NCBI GenBank assembly: GCA_003254925.1 | Contig: QANZ01043648.1 | Coordinates: 75,530 to 139,529, forward strand | Length of the DNA: 64,000 nt | Source of the DNA: Chamaecrista fasciculata | Lineage: Eukaryota; Streptophyta; Magnoliopsida; Fabales; Fabaceae | Direction of reading: 5' to 3' | Shown: positions 1 to 12,076 of the stretch, piece after piece | Layout: the number at the start of each line of letters is the position of its first letter | Position numbering within the stretch: the stretch's first letter is position 1 | The notes under the pieces: generated by a model | What the model saw: only the letters and a program-made list of their open reading frames with translations | Databases searched by the model: none | Told to the model about the DNA's origin: nothing | Program-made: the position numbers and the translations under genes

Positions 1-345
1 CAAAATTTTCTCATCCTCACAATTTCCCATACCATATCACACTTCCCAATATCATCTCATCTCAATATTATTTCAATCAAAACACAACCAAACACCTATC
101 ATCTCATCTCATTATCTCCATCTCATCTCATTATTTCCTACCATTTCTACCCCTATACAAATTACAAAAATCCATCAACTTATTTCTACCAACCACAATC
201 ATTACATACCCTTTTATATAATTTCACACCCTATTTAACATCATTATCACTAAAATCACCCAAACACCAATACATCATCTCATCTCATCCAATTAAAAAA
301 TAATCTCATCCCATCCATTTGGATGAGATTTGATTAAAATTAACT
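1..345. repeat. Unclassified TCATCTCA-rich repeat at the window edge
   Basis: The stretch is rich in short repeats of the type TCATCTCATC, with CCAAACACC motifs near 90 and 265, and ends at about 330 with a GGATGAGATTT motif. The CCAAACAC and GGATGAGATT ends resemble MITE termini, but the left end may lie outside the window and I see no target-site duplication. No coding potential is visible. The following 1.2 kb (345-1557) is AT-rich intergenic DNA in which I recognise nothing. Confidence 0.3.
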
Positions 346-1557
346 CGCTCCAAAAATAGTATAATCTCATAAATAGTCTAATGGTGACTAAGCCACTTTC
401 ATTCTTGAGTCTTGGTGAGACTATCCAACTATATAATCTAATCTGATTTTCATAGTATTGGTTAAAATTAAAAAATAGGTTAAAAGTAAATTTTATATTA
501 ATATTGAATGAATTATTTTAAATTGTTTTATTATAATACTCTAATTAGAGTATAATAACTCAAATTTTTCTAGAGTTTAAAGATGTTGATTATTTTTAAT
601 GCCAACCCGGGTCCAAATTTTTGGATAAGGTAAATATTTTCTCTATATTCAAGGACAAAGTATATAGTACATTACTTATATATATATATTTTGCAACCGT
701 GCATTACTCATATTTTATTTATGATAATCTATAATATTTTTATTATTAATATTTAATTACTTTGGATATTAAATAAATAATTTATTTTTATATACTTTGG
801 TTAGTTACTTTCGTTAAGGCCTAAGGGTGAACACTAATCAATGTGAGCACGAGCATTATTATTTGCGCACGAATGCATGATTGTTATTCACAATGGTGGA
901 AGATTCTAAAACCTATATCTTTAGAATCTCAAACCTCAATTTTAGCAAAATATTTTAGATATAGTTATTTAAACTCAAGGTTAATTTATGATGTAAAAGT
1001 GACATTACATGTAATTTAGTGACGTGGTTTTATATATAATTTTGATTGATTAAAAAATTATTTTTTAACATTAAATTACTTTTAAAAAAAATTATACCAC
1101 ATCACAATTATGTACAATTGTATAATCCACTTTGCATTCCTTAAACTAAATGCTCTAGAAATGGTACGTTACACTATCCTTCAACAAAGTTTTCACATTT
1201 AATTTTCTAAAATCCATCAGAGTCAATTCATAAGGCCCTTTTCTTATAAATTATTCTTATTTTATGTTATTGAGCCTTATCTTCAATCCTTCCCAATTTA
1301 AATTAGTTTATACACTATTAATTATATATCATTTAAAACTTTAGTACAAAACTAAATTATGTTAAATATAAATAATATAAATATAAAAAGTTAAAACATA
1401 TAAAATGTGAAAAACGGTAAAAGGGAGAAACTCGTTTTTTCTAAAATAAATTTTAGAAAGTAAAAAATTATAAGAGATTAAATTCATATTAAAATTAGTT
1501 CAAAATAAAATTCAAAACATGTCGAACTCATTAGTCACAATATTTATTTGACTTTAA

Positions 1558-1849
1558 GGATTTGTTTGGATAGTAGGAGGAGAGGGAAGGAAGAGATTGG
1601 AGGATGAGGAAGAGATTGAAGGGGGAGAGGAAGGAAGCTCTCCTCTTTATTTGGAGAAGTAAATCCCCTTCCAAAATATCCTAATTTGAAGTATTTGTAA
1701 TTTGTGAAGGAATGAGGAAAAATGTGGATTAATAGCTAATGCCTTGTCTCCTCCCCTCCAATCTTCTTATTTCCAAACAAGGAGAAGAGGTCCCAAGCCT
1801 CTCCTCTCCCTCTCTCTTCTCCCTCAATATCCTCAATCCAAACAAACCC
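1558..1849. mobile_element. Tourist-like (PIF/Harbinger) MITE
   Basis: This 292-bp element has inverted ends: GGATTTGTTTGGAT on the left, and on the right the reverse complement of GGGTTTGTTTGGATTG. A TAA trinucleotide flanks both sides (1555-1557 and 1850-1852). A short inverted repeat with a 3-bp TAA/TTA target duplication and a GTTTGG terminus is typical of Tourist-type MITEs. The interior is purine-rich on the left and pyrimidine-rich on the right, so the transcript would fold into a hairpin. It has no coding capacity. Confidence 0.6.
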
Positions 1850-1874
1850 TAAAGGAAGAGTTTATTTTTCAAAA

Positions 1875-2452
1875 GGCAAAACACCATTTCGTGCCCCTAA
1901 CGTTTGCGGTGATTTTCAGTTATGCCCCTAACGTTTCATTTGTGTCAGTTGTGCCTCCAATGTAAAACGTTAGTTTCAATTATGCCCCCACCCTCACTAG
2001 TGTGCCGTTTTTCGGAACTTTTGAGCTTCAATTCGTGTTCGTTTCAATTTGTTTTGATAAATGAGTTTATGGGTACTCATTTTTGGCTCCTAAAGATCAT
2101 TTTGCACATGGAAATTTTGAGAAAAATGCTTCGTTTTGCTGCATTTCGTTTTGGTCCTTTTTAGGGTTCATCGGGTCCGATTTTCTTCGAATTTGGGGCT
2201 ATTTTGAGCTTAATCTTTGAAATTGATCCAAAGAATTAAGTTTGTGATGTCCAAAAATTACAACCCATATGAAATCTGATCAAAATCGAGCTCAAATTGT
2301 GCGAAAATGGTGTTTCTTTTTGTGGATGATTGAAATTGAGGGCATAATTGAAATTAACGTTTCACATTGGGGGCACAACTGACACAAATGAAACGTTAGG
2401 GGCATAACTGAAAATCACCGTAAACATTAGGGGCACGAAAAGATGTTTTGCC
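1875..2452. mobile_element. MULE-like long-inverted-repeat element (GTGCCCC family)
   Basis: The left end GGCAAAACACCATTTCGTGC is matched in inverse at 2425-2452. The arms repeat a box of the type ATGCCCCTAACGTTT and carry it in inverse on the right. Flanking 10-mers TTTTTCAAAA and TTTTTCGAAA differ at one base, fitting an aged 9- to 10-bp target-site duplication. The inner part (about 2000-2340) contains no recognisable gene. Its terminus GGCAAAA is shared with the elements at 49310-50155 and 59795-60055. Confidence 0.65.
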
Positions 2453-2572
2453 TTTTTCGAAAAAAGTACCCTAGAATAAATATATATATTTTTAAATAGT
2501 CATACAAGACAACTCAATGACAAAAAATGAAAAAAAAAATAATGAATTCAAAAGTGGCATAAATTGTGAAAC

Positions 2573-3265
2573 CTAATAGGGATAAGAATATAACTGATAT
2601 GAAGAGTAGTGATCAGCTCGCACCAAAGTTGTTAGTATAGGAATTTGGTTACTATCTTTTGTGATCAAAGGTTTGGGCATGCTCCCAATGATGTTGGTTA
2701 AACTCCTATGGTGTATTGTGATAATATGAGTATTGAATTGGATCTCTTCATATAATTTGCCAAGGATCAAGTGGCTGATATACTCATTAAACCTCTCCCA
2801 AAGCCTCAATTTCTTTCCATGTGTGACAAACTCAGTGTTCATCCTCTTCCCCAGAGTTTGAGGGAGGCTAATAAGGATAAAAATATAGCTGAATAGGGGC
2901 TTTGCGTGCTCGTTTTATGTAAAATAAATAAGGGACTAAATTGTTAACTTAGTAAAGAAAGAGAGACAAAATAGTAAATTTTCTCTTATTTTTAATTCAT
3001 AGACTATAGTTTTAAACATGGACGACCAGGGGTGGAGCCATATAATATAAGATATGAAAAGTAGTGGGTTGGCACCAAAGTTGTTAGTATAAGAATTCGG
3101 TTATTACCTTTTCTAATTCTTTATTTCATTCATTCATATTTGTTAGTTGAGCTGACTTCTAATCTATTGCCTTATATTCTCTCTGTGTATATATGATGTG
3201 CTACAGCTCATTATAAATAATTGTATTCCTTTATCATCAATACAATAAAAAATTCCTATAAAACC
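2573..3265 (+). mobile_element. Broken Ty1/copia retrotransposon relic, 3' end
   Basis: The + strand encodes residues typical of the end of a copia polyprotein (RNase H tail), with the recognisable phrase DQVADILIKPLPKPQFLS near 2770-2815. The sequence after it (about 2866-3265) looks like long-terminal-repeat DNA ending in a polyadenylation-like region. A phrase of about 25 bp around CACCAAAGTTGTTAGTATA occurs both at about 2618 and at about 3082. The element is old and broken, with only its 3' part present. The 5' part is not in the window. Confidence 0.55.
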
Positions 3266-3287
3266 ACACATCAAATGAAAAAGGTAA

Positions 3288-3665
3288 AAATATCATTTTG
3301 GTCCCCAAATTTAATACTAATTGTAAATTTCATCCTCATTTTTTTGCGGTCAGCCGGTCAAGTTGGCTCCCAATGTTTTATATTTTAGTGAATTTTGTCC
3401 TTACACCAGCTTTTGTCAATAAATTAACAACATACTTTATCTTATTTTTCAATATGAGTTAGGATTTGAGTTGCTTTTACTATCAATTTTACATTACCGT
3501 CATCAGTCACGTAAAATTTGTTGTTAATATTTGGTCAAAATAAGAGCAAATGATAAAACTGACCAAAATATGAAACATTAAGGACGAAATTGATCGCAAA
3601 ATAAGAATGTGGATGAAATTGACAATTAATATAAAATTTAAGAACCAAAATGATGATTTTTCTAA
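3288..3665. mobile_element. Long-inverted-repeat element (TTTTGGTCCCC family)
   Basis: The left arm starts near GGTAAAAATATCATTTTGG and is answered in inverse by CCAAAATGATGATTTTTC at the right end. The two halves pair over most of their length, leaving a loop near 3440-3520. It is the same family as 16952-17312. No clear target-site duplication is visible, so the ends are approximate. Between this element and the next (3666-4080) there is only AT-rich sequence. Confidence 0.55.
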
Positions 3666-4080
3666 TAAAACAAAGTACATTTTTCACACTAAATTTTATA
3701 TTTATTTTAATTTAATATTTTAATTTATTATCAATTTTATTTTTAAAATTTTATATTTTAATTAATTTTATCATTTGTTCTAATTCTATGGAATGAATGA
3801 ATCAATAATTTATAATATATTATGTAAACTATTGAAGAAAAACCAAAATTTTAATTCAAATCTAAAAACCATAAAGTATACCAGATTCTTACCCAAAAAA
3901 AAGCATACCAGGTTAATTTATTTGATAGAGTTAGGATAATAGATAAAACCCGTTAAAATATAAAACTTTAAAAATTAAAAAAAAAAAAAACAAACTTTAC
4001 ATATAAAATTAAAAATTGTTACTGAAAATTTGAAAACAATGAAAACAAAAAATATAACATTTGGCCATCAAATAATTAAA

Positions 4081-4651
4081 GAGGTAAAGTACTATTTGGT
4101 CCCTCCTTTTTCACACTTTGAACTATTTGGTCCCTGCATTTTTTAAATAGACTATTTGGTCCCTCCTTTTTCACACTTTGATACTATTTGGTCCCTGCAC
4201 TTTTGAAATAGACTATTTGGTCCCTCATTAATCACAAATGTCAACTCGTTAGTCCCTCTAGCCTATATCTGTTACTAACAATGATGATTTGGCCGTTTGC
4301 AGCTAAAAATGGAGTCACCAAAATATCTCCATCACATTTTAATACAAATGGGTCTGGTTCAATTTTTAATTTTTGCCCGGTTCAGTTTATTTTGGTGACT
4401 AGGATGACAAAGTGGCATTTAACAGTGTCATGTTAACAGCCAAGTCATCACTGTTAGTAACAGATATAGGCCAGAGGGACTAACGAGTTGACATTTGTGA
4501 TTAATGAGGGACCAAATAGTCAATTTCAAAAATGCAGGGACCAAATGGTATCAAAGTGTGAAAAAAGAGGGACCAAATAGTCAATTTCAAAAATGCAGGG
4601 ACCAAATAGTTGAAAGTGTGAAAAAGGAGGGACCAAATAGTACTTTACCTC
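4081..4651. mobile_element. MULE-like long-inverted-repeat element with 9-bp TSD
   Basis: The element opens with GAGGTAAAGTACTATTTGG and closes with its inverse. A perfect 9-bp duplication ATAATTAAA flanks it (4072-4080 and 4652-4660), as expected of Mutator-like elements. In the left arm TTTGGTCC boxes start at 4095, 4126, 4155, 4187 and 4216, that is every 29 to 32 bp, and the right arm mirrors them. The middle (about 4260-4430) is unique sequence without a recognisable gene. It lies just upstream of the presumed 5' leader of the RING gene. Confidence 0.85.
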
Positions 4652-4769
4652 ATAATTAAAAGACAGTGTCCAACACTGAACGACGGCAGCAACAAACAAA
4701 CACTGACAACAGTTCCTAACGCCGTTAGCGAAACCGTCTATACTCTAAAACAGTAAAACTTCCCTTCTC

Positions 4770-4852
4770 CTCAATCGTCGTCTCTCTCTCTCTATCTCTC
4801 TCTCTCTCTTCTGTTTCTCTCTCTTCTCTCTCTCTCTCTCTCTCTTTGCAAC
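4770..4852 (+). repeat. CT microsatellite in the presumed RING-gene leader
   Basis: A run of mostly TC dinucleotides interrupted by short spacers. Pyrimidine-rich tracts of this kind are common in plant core promoters and 5' untranslated leaders. It lies about 1 kb upstream of the RING start codon, and a long leader with an intron is likely, because the first coding exon begins shortly after a plausible acceptor (TTTTCCAG, near 5740). I see no protein-coding signal here. Confidence 0.5.
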
Positions 4853-5837
4853 AAACCCCACAGTCTCCTTCCTTCCTTCTCTCTCTGAAACCTCCTTTTC
4901 CTGTTTGGAGCTTCAAGGTGCGCCTCAATCACGTCAGCTTCGCTCGTTCGTGTTCTGTGTTTCTATGCCGATTCTCACATCGCCATCATCTGTAAAGCTC
5001 AAGTATATTCTCTGATTTCTGATTTTCCAAAACAAGGGTTTCCTCACTTTTTTTTTTTCTGTTTTTCTTTTGGAAATTTTGGGGGTTTCGACTGTGAATT
5101 CCGCATTTATAGCATTGATTTGGGATCCTTCTGACTTTTAAGGGTTCTGAAATCTCAACTCCCTCAAATTTGGGCTTTTTCCCCTTTGGTTGATATTCAC
5201 TCTTAGTTCCCCATACTGGGTTTCCTCTTCCTTTTTCAAATTTCCTGGAAACTTTCTGTTCTGTGTTTTGTTGACGCTCTTTGCTTTCTGGAGAGAATTT
5301 TTGTATTTTTTGAAGTTATTGCGGATGATAATGGCGGGGTAGTAATCCGACTGAACATGATCTTCGTTGTTGAAATCTGTGTTCATTTTATTGTCAATTA
5401 AGCTGTTGTTTTTACTGTTGTTTTTTATTACTAATAGCATTTTGTGATAGAAGATCCTTAAAATTCCTCCGTAGTTGACTGTTCTCCCTTCCCTACCCTT
5501 TTGATTCTTAGCTGTTTCTGGTCTTCACCTTCTTTTTAAATATTAGGGGTGTTTTAATCTAGAATTGTAACTAAGCTCAGAAAAACTGCCATTTGTGAAT
5601 CAGTGATTTTGTTGGTGATTGTTTGTTATATGTATAAATTTGGACTGAATTGATAATACGTTTCAGACTAGTTCATGCATTTTACTGTTACGTGTCTGAT
5701 TTTTACAACTGATTGTATGTTTGTGTTATAATTTTCCAGGGAAAAGTGCTTACAGGTTAATGATGCAGATTTGTATCTGGGGATGTAATTGGTGGACGTG
5801 TTAGACTAAGAAGTTTAAATCTGTGGTACATTATAGA

Positions 5838-8800
5838 ATGGGTGCTGCTTGTTGTGTTGCTTCCAAAGATAAGCATAAAACCATACAAAGTGGATCAACT
5901 ACTGAAATTTTACAACGGAACATTCGCCATTCTCCAACATGGAGCTTTCGATGGGATCACCGAAGGCGTGTAGCTGGTGAAGATACTTCTATAAATTGGC
6001 TTTCTGATGGGGTTAGCCAAAATGATGGAACAGAAGACAAAAATGACTCAGCTAATAAGCCAGAGGATGGAATCACAATGCAAAATAATCAAAGGCATGT
6101 AGAGCAAAAGTTGCCGATTTCTGAAGGAACTTCTGGGCATGCTAGGGCTTTGACATTAGGTAACTTTCATGTATTCCACTATCACCTACTTCTGCTTGGA
6201 GTGGAATCTTGCATCAACGACTTCATTATTGATTTTTTTATTTTTAAAAGAACAAATAATGACAGTGAATGAAAGAGGCCTAAATCTGTTTATCCAGATA
6301 ATTTTGGGTCATATTTTCCTAGAGTGGAGTTGTTGCATAATGCATATGATGGTTGGTAGCAGAAAACATATGCTCAACTCAACTCAATCATGAATCTAGA
6401 TAACTTAGTTTAAATTGAAGTGATTAAGATACCTTATTTTGATACACTGGCCTAATTTTGTGTTCAATTTTTCTGATTGTTTTGTTTTCGAAGAAGTTGA
6501 ATAACTTCCTTTGAGGTTAATTCTTGAATTTAAGCAGTGGAAGATACTATATCCTCTACGAATAGGATATAGAAGTGAACTTGTTTGATGGCACTCTGAT
6601 GAATGTCCTTTCTGCATGATAACCTTTGAGTAAATATGAATTTTTTTCTTAAGTTGGAATCAAATACCCTTTTTCTTAAATGGGTTTGGTTTTGTGAAAT
6701 GGGCCTTCGTAAACATTAGTACAACCTTAGTTGTATATTGACGATTGCAAAATCTTTACATCCTACAGGAAACTGAGTCTTCTTTCTTTTCATTATCCTT
6801 TCTTTATGATGCATCATTCCCAGATTTGTGGTATCCTCATTTCTTTAACCTTCTTTAGCAGTAGCATTGTATCTCCTTAGGTTCTTGGCAGCTATACATA
6901 GAGCTATTAAAGGGCCCAGATTTCTTCTTTCTTTTTAGTTATAAAATGAAACAAGTATGGTTGAAGAGTTAGTTTCAAGTGGGACTCTTTGTTTATAAAT
7001 TATTCTTTTCATTGACAGTTGATGCTTGATGTTTTACCAAGGTAATAATGGTACTTGTTGGATTGGTTTGTGTAAAAAGTATTGGAGTATCTATTGTCAT
7101 CTGAAGCTCAATTTCTTGGAGCTACGTTGTTTTTCTTTGTTTATGCTTGCCTTTGTAGTTCCTGAATATAATATTACCACATACATGTTTATTAAACGTG
7201 TGCCAAGTGACCAATGCGGGGTTGGTCCAAGTAGTAAGCGACTTGATATCGTTTAAGCAAGGTCCGAAGTTCAAGACCTTGTTAATGCTGCTACCCCTGT
7301 TGAGAGACTCTCCTAATATAGTTAGGTGCATGACACATATCGAGTCTGGATTAGTCAGGCAAAGAAGATAAGATGTGTGTCAAGTGCAAAGCATTGGGTT
7401 CTGATAGGTTCCCTGTACTGAATATCAGAAAAATAGGCTACAACACAGCCTCTTACTTCATTCACATATAAGAAAAACAGCCAAACCAGCAAATTACAGA
7501 TGCACTAGCAGCTAACACAACCCAAACACAGCAAGAATAAAGACAGAAATATAAAGATAACTGGGCATTCGAGAGGCCAGACTCTCCCAACAATTTCCCT
7601 ACCAAATTCCTGAATGAATCCCCTAACCACGACCCTCCTAACAAATACAGCATGCACTCACACACACACAGCAGACCCAAACCTCCACTAAGGTGTCAGA
7701 AAACATTATGCAATGCTGTCCCCACTCTCCGTACTGATCACTACCCCTTTTCCTTTCTTTTTCTCACTCAGGGACTGATTTGGTGCTGGCCCAATTCCCT
7801 TAGGCTCATCCTTGTTTCTTCTCTTATAGGTTTTCCACTCACCTGACTCCCTAGGCCCATCAGGTTCATCTGATGTAACTTGGATAATAGGAAAAAGTAA
7901 AGTGAAATATCAAGACTGCTAATTCCACACCACCTTTTTACACTCACCTACATCTCTTCTATGATACTAAAGATCTTTTTTGTAGTTGATAGATCAATGG
8001 TGTAGAAGTAAGACACCTATTTGTGTAAAAAATAAATACTGGCCAAATAGACTTATCCAAAATATTATAAAAGATGAAAGAAAAGAAGAGCTCGCCTTTG
8101 AAAATGAAATCATGTAAGTTAGAAATGGACATAAAAACCAGTAATAGATACATTAGCAAAGCAAATAGTTACAGAAAAAAGATTGGATCTAGTTATTGAT
8201 TGAAACCTAGGCAAGGGAAGAAAAGAATTTGAAAGAAAATGTGAATATTGGAAAATTTGGAAATATGTTGAAGGTTGCTTGATATTGTAATGTGGAGTGT
8301 TTCCAAGAAGGAATAGGGTCTTGTCAAAGAAAGTACTACTCTTTTGGATAGTTGATAGCAGAGAAAATCTACTATTTGGTACTTGAATTTATACCGAGTC
8401 AATGAATCAGTCATTGAATAATAGAAATACACAATTTTCTCTTGATATCATAATTATCAATGATTTGGTCCCTGGTTTTGTACTTTTTGGTCATTGAATG
8501 TGTATTTTTTTGGTCCTTGAATTTGTACTGAATTTATATTTTTTGGTCCCTGAATTAGACTTGGGGGTCAAATTGTTGACAATTGTGATATTTCAGAGAC
8601 CAAGTCTGCAAGTCGTATAATCCGATTATTGAGGGACTGATTTGTTGACTCAGTATAAATTTAAGGGCCAAAAAGTAGGTTTTCTCGTGATAGTATGTGG
8701 ATATATATTTTATAGGTCTGAATCTGATCACTGATATAAAAAGTAAGTTAACCATAGAGAAAATCTATTTTTCAGTCCTTGAATTTGTCCCAAAATTATG

Positions 8801-10488
8801 ATTTAGTCCTTGAATGTTAGAAGAATACATGTTAGTCCCTGATTTTTTTTTTACAAACATTGGCTATTCAGTCCTTGAAATATTTTGTATCCAGGTTTCA
8901 TTCTTTTCAAGTTCAACCATAGTTCCTTTATTTTGTATTAAAAACAATATGAAAAGAATGAAAGAAACCCTTTAAACCATGATGCTTAACTGCTGCCTTG
9001 TATACACTCAAAGAACAGGGTTGTGCACTTCCAAATATAGGGGGCAGGGATGTTATACTGTGAATCTTCGACTAGGTTTCATTCTTTCCAAGTCCTATAA
9101 TAATTCATATATTTTGAATTAAAAATAATAAGAAAAGAAAGGAAAAGAAACCCTATAGTCCATGATCCTGAACAACTGCCTTGTATACACTCAAAGAACA
9201 GGGTTGTGCACTTCCAAAATTAGGGGCCAGGGATGTTGTTATATCGTGAATTTTCTTCTGTATTATGGCCTCATCAGATATCATTCCTGATCTGAATCAT
9301 ATGTATTCAAATTTCCTTTACTGGTTGCTTTGTGTCTGACATGGTTATTTATGCCTGTGGCAGATCAATCTAATTCAAGGGATGTCTCCATGGGTCTGAG
9401 CATAGAGCAGGTGCGGTTATAAAAGTGAAAATTTTTAATATTATTTTACATTTTTATTTAGCTTATTTATTCATGTATTTATTGCTGTTGTTATTGTTGT
9501 TGTTGTTGTTGTTATTGTTATTATTTTATCTATTTGACAATCTCCATATCTGTAAATTACATTGTAGGTTAGTGGGTCAGCAGAATCACCAATAGTATCA
9601 CGTTCATCCCCTTCTAAACCATCATTTCCGGCATCTTTGGCTTCCTTTCAAGCATCCCCTGTTTCGTTCCAAAGTCATCTACCTCCTGCCTGCTCAACAT
9701 TAGGGTGTCCCTGCCATTCCCCAGGACACCCCTTATCACGGCAAGTTTCTCTTTGCCAAATCCCAGGGTTCAAGTCACCAAGCAGTTTCCCTGCTTCAGA
9801 AGAAAGGTCATCGTTCCCCTCATGGAGCAATGAAATACGTAGGTTCTCCCGTGGTGGTTCTTCTGATGGTTGGTCTATTCCTGGCTTTCCTGAGCTGATG
9901 GGCACTTCCCGCGGTGGAAGATGGTCTTTCGATAGTGAGTCTGTTGGATTTGATGATGAAAAGTTGGCCGCATCCTGTAGCCAGAATTCAACTTCTCTGG
10001 TTGATCTGCGCACATGTGGTGTTTGCTCAAAGCTCTTAACTGAGAGGTCTTCTTGGAGAAGTAATGAACTTCCAGTAGTTGCTGTTCTCATCTGTGGACA
10101 TGTTTATCACACTGAATGCTTGGAGAGTATGACACTTGAAATAAACAAGTACGATCCAACTTGCCCAGTCTGCACTTTTGGTGAGAAACAAACTAACGAG
10201 TTTTCAGAAAAAGCTCTGAAAGCTAAAATGGCTTTGAAGGCTAGAAACAAGAGATCAATGAACAGAGTTGTGGATAGCGGTTCTGATGATGATTCTGTTG
10301 TCTTTGATGACTTCAAAGGTAGAGGGAACCGAGGTCAAGATTTGCATTCCAAATCCAGGTGGAGAAGCTCCTCTGGGAAACCCTTCCTTAGGCACTTCTC
10401 ATTTGGCTCAAAGAGCTCCAAAAACTTGTCAGATAATCACCCTGCAAGAAAAAAGGGCTTCTTTTGGACAAAATCTAGCAAGCAATAA
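5838..10488 (+). CDS. RING-finger protein with N-terminal MGAACC lipidation motif
   Basis: Three coding exons, 5838-6159, 9364-9410 and 9568-10488, join in phase to give 429 residues. The start MGAACCVASKDK has glycine at position 2 followed by paired cysteines, the pattern of N-myristoylation plus palmitoylation, so membrane attachment is inferred. A serine/proline-rich middle precedes a RING-type domain at about residues 246-300, visible as CGVC, then CGHVYHTEC, then CPVC. This points to an E3 ubiquitin ligase or related adaptor; the substrate is unknown. The basic C-terminal tail ends KKGFFWTKSSKQ. Similar MGAACC-starting RING proteins occur across land plants, but I do not recall an established symbol. 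Intron 1 (about 3.2 kb) holds a SINE, a long-inverted-repeat element, an orphan arm and a tandem duplication. A GTAAGT at 10511 and a CAG acceptor near 11364 suggest an intron in the 3' untranslated region. Confidence 0.85.
7217..7378 (+). mobile_element. Probable tRNA-derived SINE in the RING intron
   Basis: The sequence begins GGGGTTGGTCCAAGTAGTAA, a box-A-like start of plant SINEs, and has a box-B-like GAAGTTCAAGACC about 35 bp later. The tRNA-like head is followed by an unrelated body ending near a TAGTTAGGTGCATGAC phrase. I see no clear A-tail or target duplication, so the right end is approximate. It lies in the same orientation as the host gene. Confidence 0.45.
7400..7960. other. Intronic stretch with higher GC, nature unknown
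   Basis: This part of RING intron 1 is noticeably richer in C and A than its surroundings, with a short CA run near 7660, and it lacks the GGTCC boxes of the neighbouring elements. Open frames on both strands (for example minus 7462-7680) show no recognisable domain. It could be a worn transposon insertion, but I cannot classify it. Confidence 0.25.
8363..8692. mobile_element. Long-inverted-repeat element in the RING intron
   Basis: The left part GAAAATCTACTATTTGGTAC is inverted at the right end as AAAAAGTAGGTTTTCTC. Inner box pairs around 8409 and 8467 have inverse partners in the right half. The same family recurs at 58727-59040 inside the SHL gene. GGTCC-type boxes start at 8378, 8409 and 8467, spacings of 31 and 58 (two steps of 29). 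No clean target duplication is visible. Confidence 0.6.
8758..8885. mobile_element. Orphan single arm of a GGTCC-box element
   Basis: AGTCC boxes start at 8774, 8805, 8834 and 8870, continuing the 31/29-bp rhythm of the complete elements, but no inverted partner arm follows. Directly after it the 178-bp tandem duplication begins. It is probably a truncated relative of the element at 8363-8692. Confidence 0.45.
8894..9251 (+). repeat. Two-copy tandem duplication of about 178 bp in RING intron 1
   Basis: Copies at about 8894-9073 and 9074-9251 share GGTTTCATTCTTT at the start, AAGAAACCCT in the middle and the perfectly kept phrase CTTGTATACACTCAAAGAAC near the end. The 3' halves are more alike than the 5' halves. 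The unit is not related to the GGTCC-box elements around it. It ends about 110 bp before the acceptor of coding exon 2. Confidence 0.8.
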
Positions 10489-10710
10489 GTTTCTTCTTGG
10501 TGTTGAGAGGTAAGTTGATTGGTCTTCTTTTTGTTGCCTGCCCGTAGACTATCAGACAGCATAGTTAGTGTTGTCTTTTGCCTTGCATTAGCACTATCGA
10601 AATTATGTTTGGCTTCTTTCTTTTCCTTTTGTTGTTAGCAGATTATTGTGCTTCCAAATCTTTTGTTGGAGTTTGGTTATGTGTTCAACAGAAATTAAAA
10701 TTCAGACCTT

Positions 10711-11301
10711 TTAGAGAAAAATGCAAAAACTCCCCTTCAACTATGACTTGATTGCAAACTCCTGTGACTTCTAAACTTGCCAATAGCCCTCTTCAACTAT
10801 TGCCTAGTTGCAAATAACCCCTTAAACTATCAAAACTAGCAAATACCTTCCTTAAACTATCAAACCTAGGCCTAGCAAATACTTTCCTTTAATAATAGTC
10901 TAGTTTTAAAACCGTCTTGAACTATAAAATTTAGCAAATAACCCTTTGAGCTTTCACAATTTTTTATTGAATTCTAACTATACACAAGTTTTCACATAAT
11001 ATTTCTATGCATTCATATTCAATTAGTTTTTAAAATTATATTGTCTACCAAAAATCCCAAATAAAGTTAATTCAAAGACGCTAAAATTTAAAATGTTATT
11101 TGCTAAATTTCAAAGCTCAAGGGAGGTATTTGTAAGTTGTAACTAAATCATAGTTGAGGAAGGGTATTTGCTAGATTTGATAGTTGATGGGGTTATTTGC
11201 AGCTAGTCCATAGTTGAAGGGGGCTATTTGCAAAGTTTGATAATTGTAGGGGCTATTTGCAATTAGACTATAGTTAAATGGGGGTATCTACATTTTTTCC
11301 A
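10711..11301. mobile_element. Long-inverted-repeat element in the RING 3' region
   Basis: The left arm (GAAAAATGCAAAAACTCCCC, then repeated phrases of the type AACTATGACTTGATTGCAAA) is answered in inverse at the right end (GGGGGTATCTACATTTTTTC). The arms contain several tandem copies of a module of about 30-35 bp containing AACTAT and TTGCAAAT. It lies between the stop codon and the likely last untranslated exon, so it is probably intronic to the 3' untranslated region. Confidence 0.6.
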
Positions 11302-11550
11302 AACTTATATATTCAGTCAATAGGAGTTCATGTCTGTGCATTCTTCTTTTTCTTTTCTAAGCAGATTCCATTCTGCAACCTCCGACGAAGGATTTTGATC
11401 AGGGACTGATATGCTATTCATGACAATTTGATTTAGAACTCCAAGCTTTGGTTACAACATGATTAGAGGCTGAAGTTTCTCTCAAAAGAAAAAAAAACTT
11501 GGAAAACATACTGAAGGTTTACTTAGAGAAGAAAATTTCAATGTCTTTGG

Positions 11551-11630
11551 ACCGGGGTCTTTTATTATGTACAGATCGATTTGTTTAGCGACTGGGATCT
11601 TTAATTATGTACAGATCGATTTGTTTATCG
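11551..11630 (+). repeat. 40-bp tandem duplication near the RING transcript end
   Basis: The phrase TTATGTACAGATCGATTTG occurs at about 11565 and again 40 bp later at about 11605, with the flanking bases also repeated. It sits in the presumed 3' untranslated region. The rest of the stretch to 12067 contains no coding signal. Confidence 0.6.
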
Positions 11631-12076
11631 CAGCGATATATAGTGCATACTTGATACTACAGACATCCAAAAGAAAATCTGCTAGCAATGGATCTGCAGA
11701 TAGATAGATAATGCTTGCCATTTGCCCATGTGCAGTTCTGGTGTTGGGCAAATGATCTTCACAGATTTTTGGCCAAAATACCATTTTGTTATGATTAAGT
11801 TGGTTGCCTTTTGTAGTGAAAGAGAATTTCAAGAGAAACAGCACATAGGATCAATGCTTGTTAGCAACAGATCGAGTTTATTAGGCATGTATGTTTACAC
11901 CTTTAATCCTTTATATTTTCCGTTTTACATATTTTGAATTTACCTACAGGGATCTTTCAAATCCATTACTGGATGTGATATCAGAAAGGCATTTGTGAAA
12001 TTCTATATCTAATGGGTAATATAGAGTTTAGAGTTGTTTACGGTTAAATTATCTTGAGTTTTATACATTTATATTA

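Noticed and set aside
4725-4928. Minus-strand 67-codon frame rich in RERE residues
   Set aside because: It is the translation of a CT microsatellite, with no other protein character.
9675-10091. 138-codon minus-strand frame across the RING exon
   Set aside because: It is a shadow of the RING gene, which has intact domains and splice phases on the plus strand.
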